From Arion vulgaris (taxonomy: Eukaryota > Mollusca > Gastropoda > Stylommatophora > Arionidae): a DNA stretch of 64,000 nt. The number at the start of each line of letters is the position of its first letter. The stretch's first letter is position 1. Where the stretch lies: positions 28,057,253-28,121,252 of the forward strand of contig CM036767.1 in the NCBI GenBank assembly GCA_020796225.1, given 5' to 3'. A program made the position numbers and the translations under genes. Shown in pieces: positions 25,641-35,859 of the stretch. A model generated the notes under the pieces. That model was not told the origin of the DNA, ran no database searches, and was given only the letters and a program-made list of their open reading frames with translations.

Positions 25641-26079
25641 AATCTCGTATTGTGAACTTAGCTCAATTGTTTGCGCTAGTTTTACATGAGAAACACGAGT
25701 CGTGTTATTGGATATACCCAAAGATGCATTACTTGGCAGTGTTATATAGAAACCATTTTTGTTTTTCTAGTTTAGGATTAGGAAGCATGTAACCAAGACA
25801 ACTGCTCATTAACGCGATCCAAATTTTGCCGTTCATCTTCTTAAAACACTGTATGTTAGATTAAATAGTGAGACACCAATCACAAATATATAATGATCAT
25901 TTGACAAATGAAAACTATGTCGGGCGTGGAAGAAGGTTCCAAACATTGTCTAGGCCCCACGCATGTTTCTACGTTTGTCTCAAAGTGACGGTGTATCCAC
26001 GCCGCTTCTTTCATTTGCTATCACTAGTCTTCAACGATATGTGCTTGGCTGATATCCAGCTGTTGAATGATGAATTATA

Positions 26080-27110
26080 GAATACTCATTTGACTAAGTA
26101 ATTGCATTCCGTCTATGCCTCGGCGTTCTGTATAAACTGCTCGATTCGATACACTTGTTTGTCTCTCACTTTCTGAATTTCTTCCGCGTAAAATGTACCT
26201 TAACAGTTCATTACCCGCTTTATCTTTTTTACTCTCGATACGTGATCGGTATTGCATTATTTACGGCTGATTGTAAATATTTCTTCATCCACGACGGTGT
26301 ATAACCTTTTTAAATACATGTGTCTGGCTTTGCCGAAGTCTGATTGTGTCCCTTTCATAGCGTTGTCTCGCCGATGACGCTGAAGGAATATAGTGTATTC
26401 CATACTTCTTCTGATTATCACAGTCACCGCGCTGAGCCATTCCTATGTTTCGTGATATGAGGGATATAATTGTGCAGCAATCGATCTTATTACGTCCACA
26501 TATCGAAGTCATCGTTTTCGTTGCAAAGTATCGCCACATTTTTCTTTTAATGTACGATTAAACCTTCAACTATACCGGCTTTATATCTCGTTCTCTGTAG
26601 TAGCATGAATTTACACCCTCGTTGTTAAGAAATCCTTAAATGTCTTGTTCTTAAATTCCGAGCTCTCTTTGTCAGTTTGGAAAATTTATTGGTTTACGAG
26701 TGGTAAATATGTGATCATATAACTTCGAATTTTCAAGGTTTTTCCAGTTTTTGTCTTGATCGGGATGGCCTAGGCATATTTATCAAAGATATCAATGTAC
26801 AGGTCACCAGATGAAAATCCATCGTTGTATTTTCTAACAGCTCTCATATCTATTAGATCAGCTGATATTGTTGGCATGGCCCGCCTGCAATAACGGGTCG
26901 CCGTTTAAAGCGGTATCGAATTACTTGTGTAGGAGAGTGTAATGCATTCGCTGGCTCAACCACTCTTGATTACTTTAGATTGATTTTTAGGTACTACGGT
27001 GCAAATGCACCGGCACCGCCATAAGACCCTGGCTGTTTTGGATTGTAGTATTGTTTTAACGACGCATTCACCTTTGGCCATTTATCCAGTTGTGCTGGAA
27101 TTTTAGTCTT
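26080..27110 (-). pseudogene. Polinton retroviral-type integrase (broken)
   Basis: DDE integrase expected to insert the element. Minus-strand order: N-terminal QYYNPKQPGSYGGAGAF (about 27000-27060), an RYRFKRRPVI basic block (about 26890-26920), a DLIDMRAVRKYNDG-like core with the first Asp (about 26815-26870), QTD with the second Asp (about 26670), and IVEGL with the catalytic Glu then MWRYFATKT (about 26500-26575). A C-terminal KGYTPSWM block of the integrase tail follows near 26290. The open frame 26285-26539 covers part of the C-terminus. A chromodomain might follow at 25900-26050, but I cannot confirm it. Confidence 0.8.
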
Positions 27111-27129
27111 TTTTCCCCTGAGTGAGTAC

Positions 27130-27470
27130 GCTGGGTAGTCTGTATTATACTACATCGACCTTTCTCTTTGACTCTCTTTGTCTCAATTGTGGTCGGCCTC
27201 CTTCTCGTCTGCTTCTTTTTATGTATAGTTGTTAAGTTGTATCACTGGTTCCTTGATCGGTTGGGTCGGTTGTGTTGTTTTGTTGATGTCCACATGTCCT
27301 ATCGGTTTGTTTTCGTGCTGGTCAGTAAAGTTGCATATAGCGATGCAAAACTTGTTGATACATTCTAGCTTTGTCGCGTGGCAATATATCTTCTCTATCC
27401 AAGATTTGTTGCATATGTATATCTAGCTCATGTAGGTTAGTCATTGACAATTATCATGGTAAATTGCTCT
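27130..27470 (-). pseudogene. Small Polinton-associated protein, type 2
   Basis: The minus-strand segment LDIHMQQILDREDILPRDKA then RMYQQVLHRYM (about 27330-27440) is helical. It matches a short protein family that I recall adjacent to Polinton ATPases and capsid genes. A Thr/Lys-rich tail (HKKKQTRRRP) follows. Function unknown. It lies between the type 1 small gene and the integrase. Confidence 0.55.
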
Positions 27471-27499
27471 GGCTGGTCTAAAAGACTGGGATCACCTTA

Positions 27500-27836
27500 A
27501 TATCATTTTCTAGCCATCATAGTCATAGGACTCCTTCAGCACATTTAACACTGGACCAATAAGGCCCCTATAAATCCACCTTGTTGTAAGATCTGTTTCC
27601 GCTTTTTGATCGATAGTTTCTTTCGTGTGATCGCTCTAAGACTGTTTTATAGAGTAGCGCTGCATTCGTCTCTTCTGAACAAAGTGGCGGAATACCCTTT
27701 AACACGTTATTGTGACAGCATTCGCATATGTCTGCATGAGTTCCGGTGACGCTGTTTTTATAACGGCCTTGATCGTCGTGGTTTGGCTGCCTAAGAATCG
27801 AAGCATTTCCGCTTGTTGCTTCATCTTCTCCGACAT
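27500..27836 (-). pseudogene. Small Polinton-associated protein, type 1
   Basis: The ATG at 27834-27836 begins MSEKMKQQAEMLRFLGSQT, 5 bp after the ATPase stop. ASPELMQTYAN (about 27725-27760) and CCHNNVLKGIPPL (about 27680-27720) follow in shifted frames, then a GPYWSSVKC-type C-terminal block near 27550. The ECCxNVLKG pattern is a conserved small Polinton protein of unknown function, as I recall it. Tight spacing to the ATPase suggests co-expression in the living element. Confidence 0.6.
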
Positions 27837-27840
27837 GATG

Positions 27841-28440
27841 TTATTTGGGGACATATGGTGACCTGAGTTTCAGAAAGATATTGGCGCACCTCAACTGCTC
27901 TGGTGTGTCCTGTCGAAGATCCACTAGCAAATAACCATGAGGTGGTGATGTCGCATCTTTAAAACTTTTGAGATATGGACATGCCCTGGTAATATTTGTT
28001 TGCCAGATTAGTAACTATGATCCATCACGGGGATTTTTGAATAGTACTAGGAAATGGGCATTAAGATTAATGGTCCAAGCTGTCTTTTTATTTTTCCAAA
28101 TAGGTTTAGGCAATAGTATATAATCACAATATACTGATGGTGACTACCTTTTAGTAAACAGCTTAGTTTACTCGGTCATCTGTTTCAGCCATCGATCATC
28201 TATAACAATCAGACGCCTCTTATCACCCATCCACTGGTCCATATCGGACAAACCCTGGATAAATTGAATACCGCCCAGTTTCGGTAGATGCTTGCCACCT
28301 GGCCATAATATAATTCCTCTGGTGGATATCGACCAGACATAAGTTCTTACATGAACTTGTGTACAAAAACAGTTTTACCACTACCAGCTTAGGTCCAGAT
28401 AAGGGCTGGGAAGGGATGTTTCACCTATAGGATCCATCTC
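27841..28440 (-). pseudogene. Polinton packaging ATPase (broken)
   Basis: FtsK/HerA-type genome-packaging ATPase. Minus strand: Walker A GSGKT (28371-28385) after an FPALI block, a PEELYYG block (about 28305-28325), QGLSDMDQWMGDKRRLIVIDD with Walker B at about 28193-28220 in the same broken region, TKLFTK (about 28150), NLANKYYQGM (about 27985-28015), and DATSPPHGYLLVDLRQDTPE (about 27895-27955) before the TAA at 27841-27843. Block order is that of Polinton ATPases; at least three frameshifts separate them. Confidence 0.87.
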
Positions 28441-29049
28441 TAGCTATGTCTAGCTATAAATGCTTGACACTACTTATATCTTTGATAAACATCTCTCTCT
28501 TCTGTTACAGCTATTTTACAGAAATGGGTTCACGGAGAGCTAAGCAATGGTCTCTTAGAACACGTTTGGTGGAGGTCATGACAATGGAGTTTACGTTCAC
28601 TGCACTGGCTGTGCAGTCATTTAGAAACCAGCTGGCTCATCCAGGTAGTTGAAATATCTTTCGAAAATTTATTGTATAGTCATCTATACAATAGACTTAA
28701 GTGTGATCAAGGAGGAGCTGATATATTTATCTATAAAGCGAACAAGAGGTCGACTTCGGCGATATAACCGTCGCCAGTTAGTTTCAGGCGAGACCTATGA
28801 ACCAGATGACACCCACTGACTTGTCCGTACGCCCTTTGAAAACACCTGTCCAGTCTCCAGAACTGGTGGATATTCCACTTGACTTTTCAGTGAATACTTA
28901 GCGGATACACAGAGATGACTACATTACTAAGGGTTACAAATGTCACCCTAGTATTATGTCTACTATGTCCAGTGTGTATCTATATGTTGTACCTCTGTTG
29001 CATTCTATATCTTCTGAATCATTCAACTCATCCATAAGCTTCCATTAAA
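28441..29049. other. Unassigned Polinton right interior
   Basis: 600 bp between the ATPase and the right inverted end. One plus-strand frame (28446-28652) has no known family. Some minus-strand text may be the ATPase N-terminus or another small gene; nothing is secure. Confidence 0.45.
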
Positions 29050-29295
29050 TTTTATATATAATGAGTTATTTTGTTATATGTTATGTCAATACGTGTTATA
29101 TGTGCCTATACTTTTAAAGGGAAGATAACTCTACCAATATTACTGTATTTTTTTTAGTATCTCCCTACTATCTAAAAATTATTGATCAAATTCAACTAAT
29201 TAATTACTATATATCTTCATGATATATCAGATTATTGATAAGTGGGCGCCGCTAGATAATTGTTTTAATACCTGAAATTAACGAACTTCACTACT
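29050..29295. repeat. Right terminal inverted repeat of the Polinton
   Basis: Inverted partner of 14863-15110, ending GAACTTCACTACT. The next bases, TACTATCAAAGAA, are the target duplication and the resumed satellite unit. Confidence 0.92.
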
Positions 29296-29500
29296 TACTA
29301 TCAAAGAAATTAACAAGTGGAGGACAGAAATAGAGATGTGGTCCTATCACACAGAATGGAAGAAGTGAGGCAGGGTAGAGACAGAGATGTAATTATCACA
29401 GAATGAAATAAGTGAGCTGGACAGATAAGAGGATGTGGTACTATCACAGAATGGAACAAGTGAAATGGACAGACATGGTGTACTATCACAGAATGGAACT
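29296..29500 (+). repeat. Satellite array, 48-bp unit (right of the Polinton)
   Basis: About four units of the satellite at 12190-14858 continue in the same orientation (for example TGTGGTACTATCACAGAATGG at about 29435-29456). The Polinton therefore landed inside a pre-existing array. Confidence 0.92.
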
Positions 29501-30030
29501 TTGCAAACAAAACAGAAAAGTTGTCCTTTTAGCGTTGTCGCGCAAAAACTACTGAACGAACAGAAGACTTGAACTGCCATGAGTCAAATTTAATTGTTCT
29601 TTGTTCAGCTAAGTTTTCGTTTATTAGAAGCGTGTGCACACAAGACACTTATACAAAAGTAAAAATCACATGTTGTTAATGAGCTCAGTGACCGCCCAAT
29701 TAAGTCCGAAATTGAGTAAATTAAGTGACCTTGGCTCCTAACCTCTCAATAAAAAAATGAAAGGGAAATTATTACCCACCTCCCAAACTTGGTTCCTTGT
29801 TTATGACTAGTGACAACTTAGTTCCAGAGATTGCCCCAAGCGCGGGGCCTGCATTTGCTACTTCTGCTACTATGCTAACTGGCCTGACAGTCCACTATGG
29901 GACCCAGGTAGGTCAATAGGTATGATACATTTATCTGAGTTATTAGTATATTTGAAAATTTGTGTGATTGAGTAATACTGGAATTTTAAATTATTTGGGT
30001 ATCAGAATTTGTATTGTATTTCAATTTATT
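29501..30030. other. No gene recognised
   Basis: Unique-looking AT-rich DNA between the satellite remnant and the Merlin transposase. A Merlin terminal repeat should lie here, but I could not identify it. Confidence 0.4.
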
Positions 30031-30034
30031 ATTT

Positions 30035-31085
30035 GAGGGCGGAAAGACAATCTCATTGAATTTTTCTTTGAAAATGAATCCTGCAACCATGAATCTTTTA
30101 CAGCTATCAGCAATGACTAAAAAAAAGGCGAGTAGCATTGGTATTCTACATTCTGTAAGATATTGTTCAAAAAAACCATGTCAGGGGGTCGTTATAAGAC
30201 AGGTGCGGGAGTTTTTCCAGAAAGGAATGGTGGGGCTGCCAATAAGACAGATTTTCTGCATATCTTTTCATTTAGAAATAAAAATTGTGGTTAAAGGCTC
30301 ACGCTAACGTATAGACAGATTATTCTGTTCATATACTGCTGGTCTCAGAATTTGACAACCATAAAATATTGTAAAAAAGAGTTAAAGATGTCGCCAGGTT
30401 CAACTGTTGACTGGTCGAATTACCTGCGGGAGGTATGTGCTAATATACTCATACTAAACCCTGCAGTTATAAATATAGGAGGCCCAAATCGCACTGTTGA
30501 GATTGATGAGAGCCTATTTACTAGGAGGAAAAGTAACGCTGGGCGACTTACTCCACCACAGGTACTTCAATATTTTTTTTTCAAAATGGTGCTATAGTAT
30601 TAAAAATAGCACCATTGGATGAGCAACAAAATTTCCAATTCAATGACACCCTTAGCCAAGTCTGTGTCAATTCTGAAAAAAGTTAAAGTTTAACTGATTG
30701 GGTATTTGGTGGTATCTGTCGTGAGACCAGCGAATGTTTCATGTTCTGTGTTGTTGACAGAACAGCAGCAACGTTGCTACCCATTATTGAGGCACACATT
30801 AGGCTCGGTACTACTATTGTATCCGACCAATGGCGTGCCTACAACGGAGTGCGAAATATTGTTGGATATGAACATCTGACAGTTAACCACTCCAAGAACT
30901 TTGTTGATCAATCTCGGTGCACATACAAGAACATTGAATGTCTGATCAGTAAAGGAGTCGAACAAAAAGAAGTATGGTACTCACAGGCATATGCTGGAGT
31001 CCTACATGTGCGAGTTTATGTGGCGTCATCGCTGTAGAATCGCAGGTATTGACGTCAACTCCATTCTCACTGACATAGTTGTCTT
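30035..31085 (+). pseudogene. Merlin (ISXO2-like) transposase, interrupted
   Basis: DDE transposase of the Merlin superfamily, related to bacterial IS1016/ISXO2. An N-terminal zinc-ribbon remnant lies in 30100-30300 (GVVIRQVREFF). 30352-30545 is open with STVDWSNYLREVC and GGPNRTVEIDESLFTRRK, containing the first catalytic Asp. After an interruption of about 130 bp (30560-30690), WVFGGICRETSECF resumes. 30741-31037 then encodes DRTAATLLPIIEAHI, TTIVSDQWRAYNGV (second Asp) and LTVNHSKNFVD, then NIECLISK at the third-acidic-residue region. Frameshifts and a missing start make it inactive. Confidence 0.88.
30585..30616. repeat. 11-bp perfect hairpin inside the Merlin interruption
   Basis: AATGGTGCTAT (30585-30595) and ATAGCACCATT (30606-30616) are exact inverted repeats around a 10-base AT-rich loop. 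They lie in the segment that separates two parts of the Merlin transposase, which starts after CACAG with GTACTT. Confidence 0.8.
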
Positions 31086-31287
31086 TTGTCCTCCACAATA
31101 AGCACTTGCCTTTCGATTCAGACTGCTGGTCCACTATTAAAACATGCATTGATTCAAACTGCACTGCCCTTTTTTAGGACCATCCTCAAATATCTCAATT
31201 AACATCCAATGTGAATTGCACAAGAGTTGATTTAATATATGTTTGTATATCCTTGTAAATTCTCTTCAAATGTGGTGTACTTCAGTG

Positions 31288-31422
31288 TGTAATTATTGTT
31301 TTTATATTATTCGCAGCCCAACAGATAAAGCAGCCTCAGATGCTATCGAGGATTGAACCCACGGCCACAGATGTCCACATTGAAGTTATATGCCACGGAA
31401 AAACGGTGGTCACCGCTGGAAA
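31288..31422 (+). repeat. 135-bp direct repeat, left copy (SINE-like)
   Basis: The text from GTGTAATTATTGTTTT through GCAGCCCAACAGATAAAGCAG to GTGGTCACCGCTGGAA recurs at 32548-32685 in the same orientation with about 90% identity. Its reverse strand contains GTGGGTTCAATCCTC, close to a tRNA B box, so a tRNA-derived SINE is possible. I could not define an A box. Confidence 0.7.
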
Positions 31423-31439
31423 GTTTACTGTTATAAACA

Positions 31440-32370
31440 TCAGGAAAAGTATTAGTTACTTATTAGAAAGGCACATTATCTATATCAGCTGGCTATGCAC
31501 AAAAAGAGACCTCCTTTTCGCTAACGATGCTGCCTTAGTCGCCCACAGTGAGATTGCAATGCCTAATCAATAATTTGTCAAAGGCATGCGACCTATTTTC
31601 TCCGACTATAAGTGTCTCCAAAACAATTGTTTTATGTCAGGGAGGTAACACAACAAATATCACTTTAAATGGCAACCATCTAACACCAGTTCAAACATTT
31701 TGCTATCTTGGGTCCACGGTCACTGCCAGCCTTTCTCTTGATGAAGAAATCAACTCTCGTGTAGGGAGTGCGGCTACTACATTCGGCAAACTATCAAAGC
31801 GAGCGTGGGACAACACAAAACTGACATTGCAGACGAAGATTAAAATATATCGTATCGAGCCTGTGTAATTAGTTCTTTACTATATGGTTCAGAAACATGG
31901 ACAGCCTACTAAAGACACTAGAGGAGACTTAACATCTTTCACCTTCGATGTCTCCACAAGATTATGAACATCAGGTGGTACGAGAAGATAACCAACTCTG
32001 AATTACTGCAACGTGCAAATCTGCCTTCCATCATGGGCATGCTCAGCAGTAGACGACTAAGATGGTTGGGGCATGTGAGAAGAATGGAAACCTGTCGCAT
32101 ACCAAAAGAAATGTTCTGTGAACTTTCGGAGGGGAAGAGACACCAGGACAGACCACTGCTCAGATATAAAGATGTCTGCAAAGCCTCAATGAAAAATTTT
32201 TCTATAGGTCCCAGCACATGGGAAAAACTAACTGATGACGGGTTGTGTGGAAAGCCAAATTGCAACAGAAAGGGTGCAGAATCTTTTGAGAAGAGACTTA
32301 TGTATGAGCTGAACAACAAGAGAGAAAAGCGAAAACTCAGAAGTTGTCACAGTAAAACAATTGCCAATTG
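31440..32370 (+). mobile_element. Non-LTR retrotransposon fragment (RT end and C-terminus)
   Basis: 5'-truncated LINE. 31490-31560 encodes LLFANDAALVAHSE (YADD box with Asn for Asp). 31548-31868 encodes a QTFCYLGSTVTA block and KLSKRAWDNTKLTLQTKIKIY. 31964-32371 encodes LLQRANLPSIMGML, RRLRWLGHVRRMETCRIPKE and RPLLRYKDVCKASMKNF, a widespread CR1/RTE-type C-terminus, ending in a plus-strand stop at 32370. A frameshift lies near 31865. A TA microsatellite follows the ORF. Confidence 0.85.
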
Positions 32371-32393
32371 ACCGTCTGTAAAGACAAAAAAGG

Positions 32394-32459
<66 letters not shown>
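32394..32459. repeat. (TA)n microsatellite
   Basis: About 33 TA dinucleotides follow the 3' end of the LINE at 31440-32370; it may be that element's 3' simple-repeat tail. Confidence 0.95.
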
Positions 32460-32463
<4 letters not shown>

Positions 32464-32547
32464 ATAAGCATGTAGTAGTTTAGAAAATTTTTAGAGAATT
32501 AATGTTATCTCAAGACATTAAATGAACACATATACACACAACTCAGT

Positions 32548-32690
32548 GTGTAATTATTGTTTTGGTATTATTCGTAGCCCAACAGATAAAGCAGCCCCAG
32601 ATGCTATCGAGGATTGAACCCACGACCACAGATATGTCCACATTGAAGTTGTATGCCACGGAAAAACAGTGGTCACCGCTGGAACAACAA
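32548..32690 (+). repeat. 135-bp direct repeat, right copy (SINE-like)
   Basis: Second copy of 31288-31422. The two copies bracket the LINE at 31440-32370 and its TA tail. Confidence 0.7.
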
Positions 32691-32779
32691 TGGAAACAAG
32701 AAGTTTGTAGGTATTGCTTATTATCTCTGCTTATGTTTGTTCTTATTTCTTTTGTTATAATTCTGTAGGCTGACCTATT

Positions 32780-33180
32780 TTCTTACTTTGCTTTTCCCCT
32801 GTGCCTATTTCTCTTCTGTATTAACCTGTAGTGTACCATTTGCAATCCACTCATTCTTTTCATCGTGGAACCATATCGTTGGAGGCTGTCGGCAATAGGA
32901 AATCTCTAGCATGTACATATGTTGTATATATATTCATGTTTCTTTTAGTGACATTTTCATTTATGGTAGTTAGGAGTTTATTGCTGTATTCTATATTTAG
33001 CATGCTGTGTAGTCTGTTTTATTCTGTGCTTGATAAAGGCCTCTTAGTCAAAACGTTGTTTTTGTATTTTGTAAAACTGCAGTACTTTGTTTTTATGTAT
33101 TTTGTGAATTACATGTGGTTCTTCTTGAACCTTATATCAACAAATTCAAGAGCAAACAGGACGTTGTTTGCTATTGAATT
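32780..33180 (+). mobile_element. Penelope-like element 3' untranslated remnant
   Basis: The sequence GCTTGATAAAGGCCTCTTAGT followed by CAAAACGTTGTTTTTGTATTTTGTAAAACT (33028-33080) matches, in opposite orientation, the 3' region behind the GIY-YIG ORF at 48900-49550 (GCTTGATAAAGGCCTTGTTGG then TCGAAACG). No GIY-YIG coding remains here. The GATAAAGGCC..GTC.AAACG block resembles the conserved 3' motif of Penelope-like elements. Confidence 0.55.
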
Positions 33181-33300
33181 GTGAGTAATGATTACTTTGA
33201 TGTATACTTTTCTAGGCATCACAGGTTTGCAGTAAGAAATTAATTAATCATTGATTGGTCAGATAGTTGGAATTTCAATATTTTTTTCCTTTTTCTTCAG

Positions 33301-33374
33301 GTCGTGTTAAGAGGAAGAATGCCAAGAGGAGCCATTCTGGTGTTGGAGGCGATGATGAAGATTCAGGAGATTAA
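33301..33374 (+). CDS. Possible terminal exon of a host gene
   Basis: A strong 3' splice site (TTTTTTTCCTTTTTCTTCAG, ending at 33300) precedes an open segment. From 33303 it reads RVKRKNAKRSHSGVGGDDED and then SGD before TAA at 33372-33374; ATTAAA follows at 33393. A basic stretch followed by an acidic tail is typical of nuclear protein C-termini. No upstream exon was recognised in this window and I do not know the gene. It could equally be a processed or captured fragment. Confidence 0.3.
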
Positions 33375-33424
33375 ACATTGACTGCAATTCCCATTAAAAA
33401 TTTATTCATGAATTATATATTGTG

Positions 33425-33790
33425 TTACGTCATTGTAATGTGTGGCTGCTTGTATTTAAGGATTTGATTGAATGCAATTGTATAGCTTATCTGTGTCAAC
33501 CAGATGTTTTTAAAGGAAAATCTCAATTTCAACCTATGAAATATCTGATGGCATCGTTGCTTCATAACCTGAATGCATAAACATCCTGTTGCTTTCAAAT
33601 TCTTAATTCTTCTGTGGGCTGAACATTTGCCAACAATTAAAAGAACTTTTCTTGGTTTATCATTGAAGAAACAATTTCTTGTAGCCACTGGATGAAAAGT
33701 TCTGATGTCATCCATAACTTTGAATTGGCTCTGTAATTCATTCACAGTTTTGTCAGACCTTGAAACCATGATTTTAAAATCTTCCAATCA
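33425..33790 (-). pseudogene. Tigger/pogo-type transposase fragment
   Basis: DDE_1 (CENP-B-like) transposase remnant of 120 codons in one frame. KVLLIVGKCSAHRRIKNLKA corresponds to the conserved LLIVDNCPAH block around the second catalytic Asp, here changed to Gly. HQIFHRLKLRF lies where the LKxxYR block is expected. N-terminal HTH domains and the rest are absent. Confidence 0.65.
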
Positions 33791-33919
33791 CAAATAAAGG
33801 CCATTTTTCACTAACTGCTTCTTCAATTCTGACTTCGAGAAATATTTCTGATATTCTTTTCTTTTATCCTTCTCTGTTTTTTTGCCGCTAGGCGTACAGG
33901 TTTAACTGATGATCGGTTT

Positions 33920-34735
33920 CCGAGATAATGCACGCTCGGTCGCTTGATATGTTGTGGTATTGTGGAGTTTTAAGATGTCTGTACTCCATCAACCCATCTA
34001 TTTCTTGGTCTGCCCCTTCCTCTTGATGATTCCATTTTCAGGTTGTACGCTCTTGCAACTGGTGTATTCGGGTTCATTCTGACCAAGTGGCCAAACCATT
34101 TAAGTCTCTGTTTTTCAATAAATCTAATAGCAGGTGTTGTTCCGACTGTTCTTCTAATTTCTTATATGGTCTCTTCTTGTTTTATTTACTGCTTTCCTCA
34201 AGCATCTCATTTCGCATGTGGTAATTTTCCTTTCTTGTTCTTTTGTCAGTGCCCATGTTTGGCACTGGTAGCTCAGTGTTGGTATGAAGATTGCATTTAT
34301 AATCTGTCCTTTAGTCTCTACTGGAATTGCTGGGTGTTTCAAGATTGGGGTAAGCTGGTATGTAATGTTGCTGGATTCTAGTTTCGATCTCTCTGTCCAG
34401 TCTACTTATCAGATGTGAAGATACTTCCAAGGTATTTGAATTCTCTCACCTGCTTTAGCGTTTGGTCATTTATTTGAATGTTAATATCTTTATGTTCTTT
34501 GCTTATAGTCATGACTTTTGTATGTTGATCTTCATGTTGTATTTGAGGCAGCTATTGTTGAGTAAGTTTGTGTTCTTGAAGCTGTTCAATATTATTATGG
34601 AATAAACACTGGTCGTCAGCAAAGAGTTCATTTTGTTGGTCTATGTCTCGTGATGTTTCGTCTATTTTGGTGATACTATCCATGTATATAATAAAGAGGA
34701 GAGGTGATAAAACACATCCTTGCCGTACTCCTGAT
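33920..34735 (-). mobile_element. RTE-like LINE fragment (RT thumb and C-terminus)
   Basis: On the minus strand, 34490-34735 contains a degenerate YADD region and REFKYLGSIFTSD-type text. 34154-34342 encodes QIINAIFIPTLSYQCQTWAL and ERKITTCEMRCLRKAVNKTR. 33950-34040 encodes an RGRPRNRWVD-type tail. This is the same family as 45192-46112. The frames are broken. Confidence 0.75.
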
Positions 34736-34739
34736 GTTA

Positions 34740-35085
34740 CTGGATTTCGGATATTAGAAAGTATAAATGTTGATGAGAAAGATCTTAGACTGATAAAGAA
34801 TATGTACTGGCAACAAAGTGCAGCAATAAGACTAGAGAATCAGATTGGAATCTATCATGCGATACAATTAGGAGTAAGACAAGGACGTGTTACTCTACCA
34901 GACCTGTTTAACCTATACAGTAAAAACATCATGGGGCATAGAAAAAAAGGCTAGAATACAGTTGGTGGACAATCTAAGATACGCTGACAGAATTTTCATG
35001 GCTGCAAATGAACAAGACCTGATATACATATTATTGAGAAAAAGGATTAAACATGAATATAACGAAAACAGAGGTTATGTTGTCT
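34740..35085 (+). mobile_element. Non-LTR RT fragment
   Basis: Plus strand: [20 protein letters not shown], then [20 protein letters not shown] (34650-34954), with a Cys-to-Arg change in the RQGC motif, then NLRYAD in another frame (about 34970-34990). This is the palm of a CR1/L2-like reverse transcriptase. It is cut at both ends by minus-strand elements. Confidence 0.75.
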
Positions 35086-35087
35086 CT

Positions 35088-35825
35088 TGTATGAACTTCA
35101 CTGTCTTTTGTAGCTCACACAGAGGTCCGTGTAGTTTTCTGTTGAGTGTTGTTTCGTTAGTCTTGAAGTATGTGCTCTGTAGTCTGGTGTGCCTGTACAC
35201 ATGGCTGAATTGCCAATCTTGAATTTTGTATCCATGTGGCTACGGAGTCGATTGTGTCCTGTTCTAAGGCACAGAATGACAACTTGTTCCAAGATGTTTA
35301 ATTTCCTGGTATTCCACAGTGAGAGTGTATCCACTGCGCTGTTTAGAAAGTAGAGTCTGTAGACCTGGCAATTTTCTGGACTGGAGTGCTGATTTTGTAT
35401 CAGTCAAAAATACAACAGGTTCTGGTATTCAACAGTTTCTTAGTTGCCACCTTGAGTGCCTGAATTTCTCCATCATAGTCGTGACAGAATTTCCCAGTTG
35501 GTACTCTAATCGCATCTCTAACGTTGTTTGGGTATTCTATGTACACTCCTGATCCTCCATTCTTCACTGCATTTTTGCTGATCCATCCATGTACCCAGGG
35601 ATCATAATATGGGTATTCTTCATCAAGTAAACTGAGAGTGACTGTCTAGTGCTCATCCGTCCATTCATCAATGGTCCCATCATGAATTTATCTCTCTGCA
35701 GCCTAAGAGGTTCCACATTTGCATGACTTATAGCGAAGATGGTATACACGGTTTGGGCACATACAATACAATGGACATTTATTAAACAACTAGAGGATCT
35801 GGCATTGTGGCCCCCAATCATACAC
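35088..35825 (-). mobile_element. LINE RNase H and C-terminal zinc motif
   Basis: Minus strand: YMDGSAK (about 35575-35595) starts an RNase H domain. 35098-35334 encodes LRTGHNRLRSHMDTKFKIGN and AMCTGTPDYRAHT, the C-terminal Cys/His tail of Jockey/I-type ORF2. Frames are broken between them. It faces the fragments on either side, so several separate insertions are likely. Confidence 0.75.
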
Positions 35826-35859
35826 AGATAAAATGAATGTTCTAAATAATGTTAGCAAC

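Larger units (their letters stand above)
14863..29295 (-). mobile_element. Polinton/Maverick element, complete but decayed (14.4 kb)
   Basis: Self-synthesising DNA transposon, also viewed as an endogenous virus-like element. It has inverted ends of about 245 bp starting AGTAGTG and a 6-bp target duplication related to TACTAT, which is part of the satellite unit. Its minus strand carries, from right to left, packaging ATPase, two small conserved ORFs, retroviral-type integrase, capsid-like protein, adenain-like cysteine protease and protein-primed DNA polymerase B. That is the Polinton hallmark set. Every gene has multiple frameshifts or stops, so it is a fossil. About 4 kb between polymerase and protease is unassigned. 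Confidence 0.92.
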
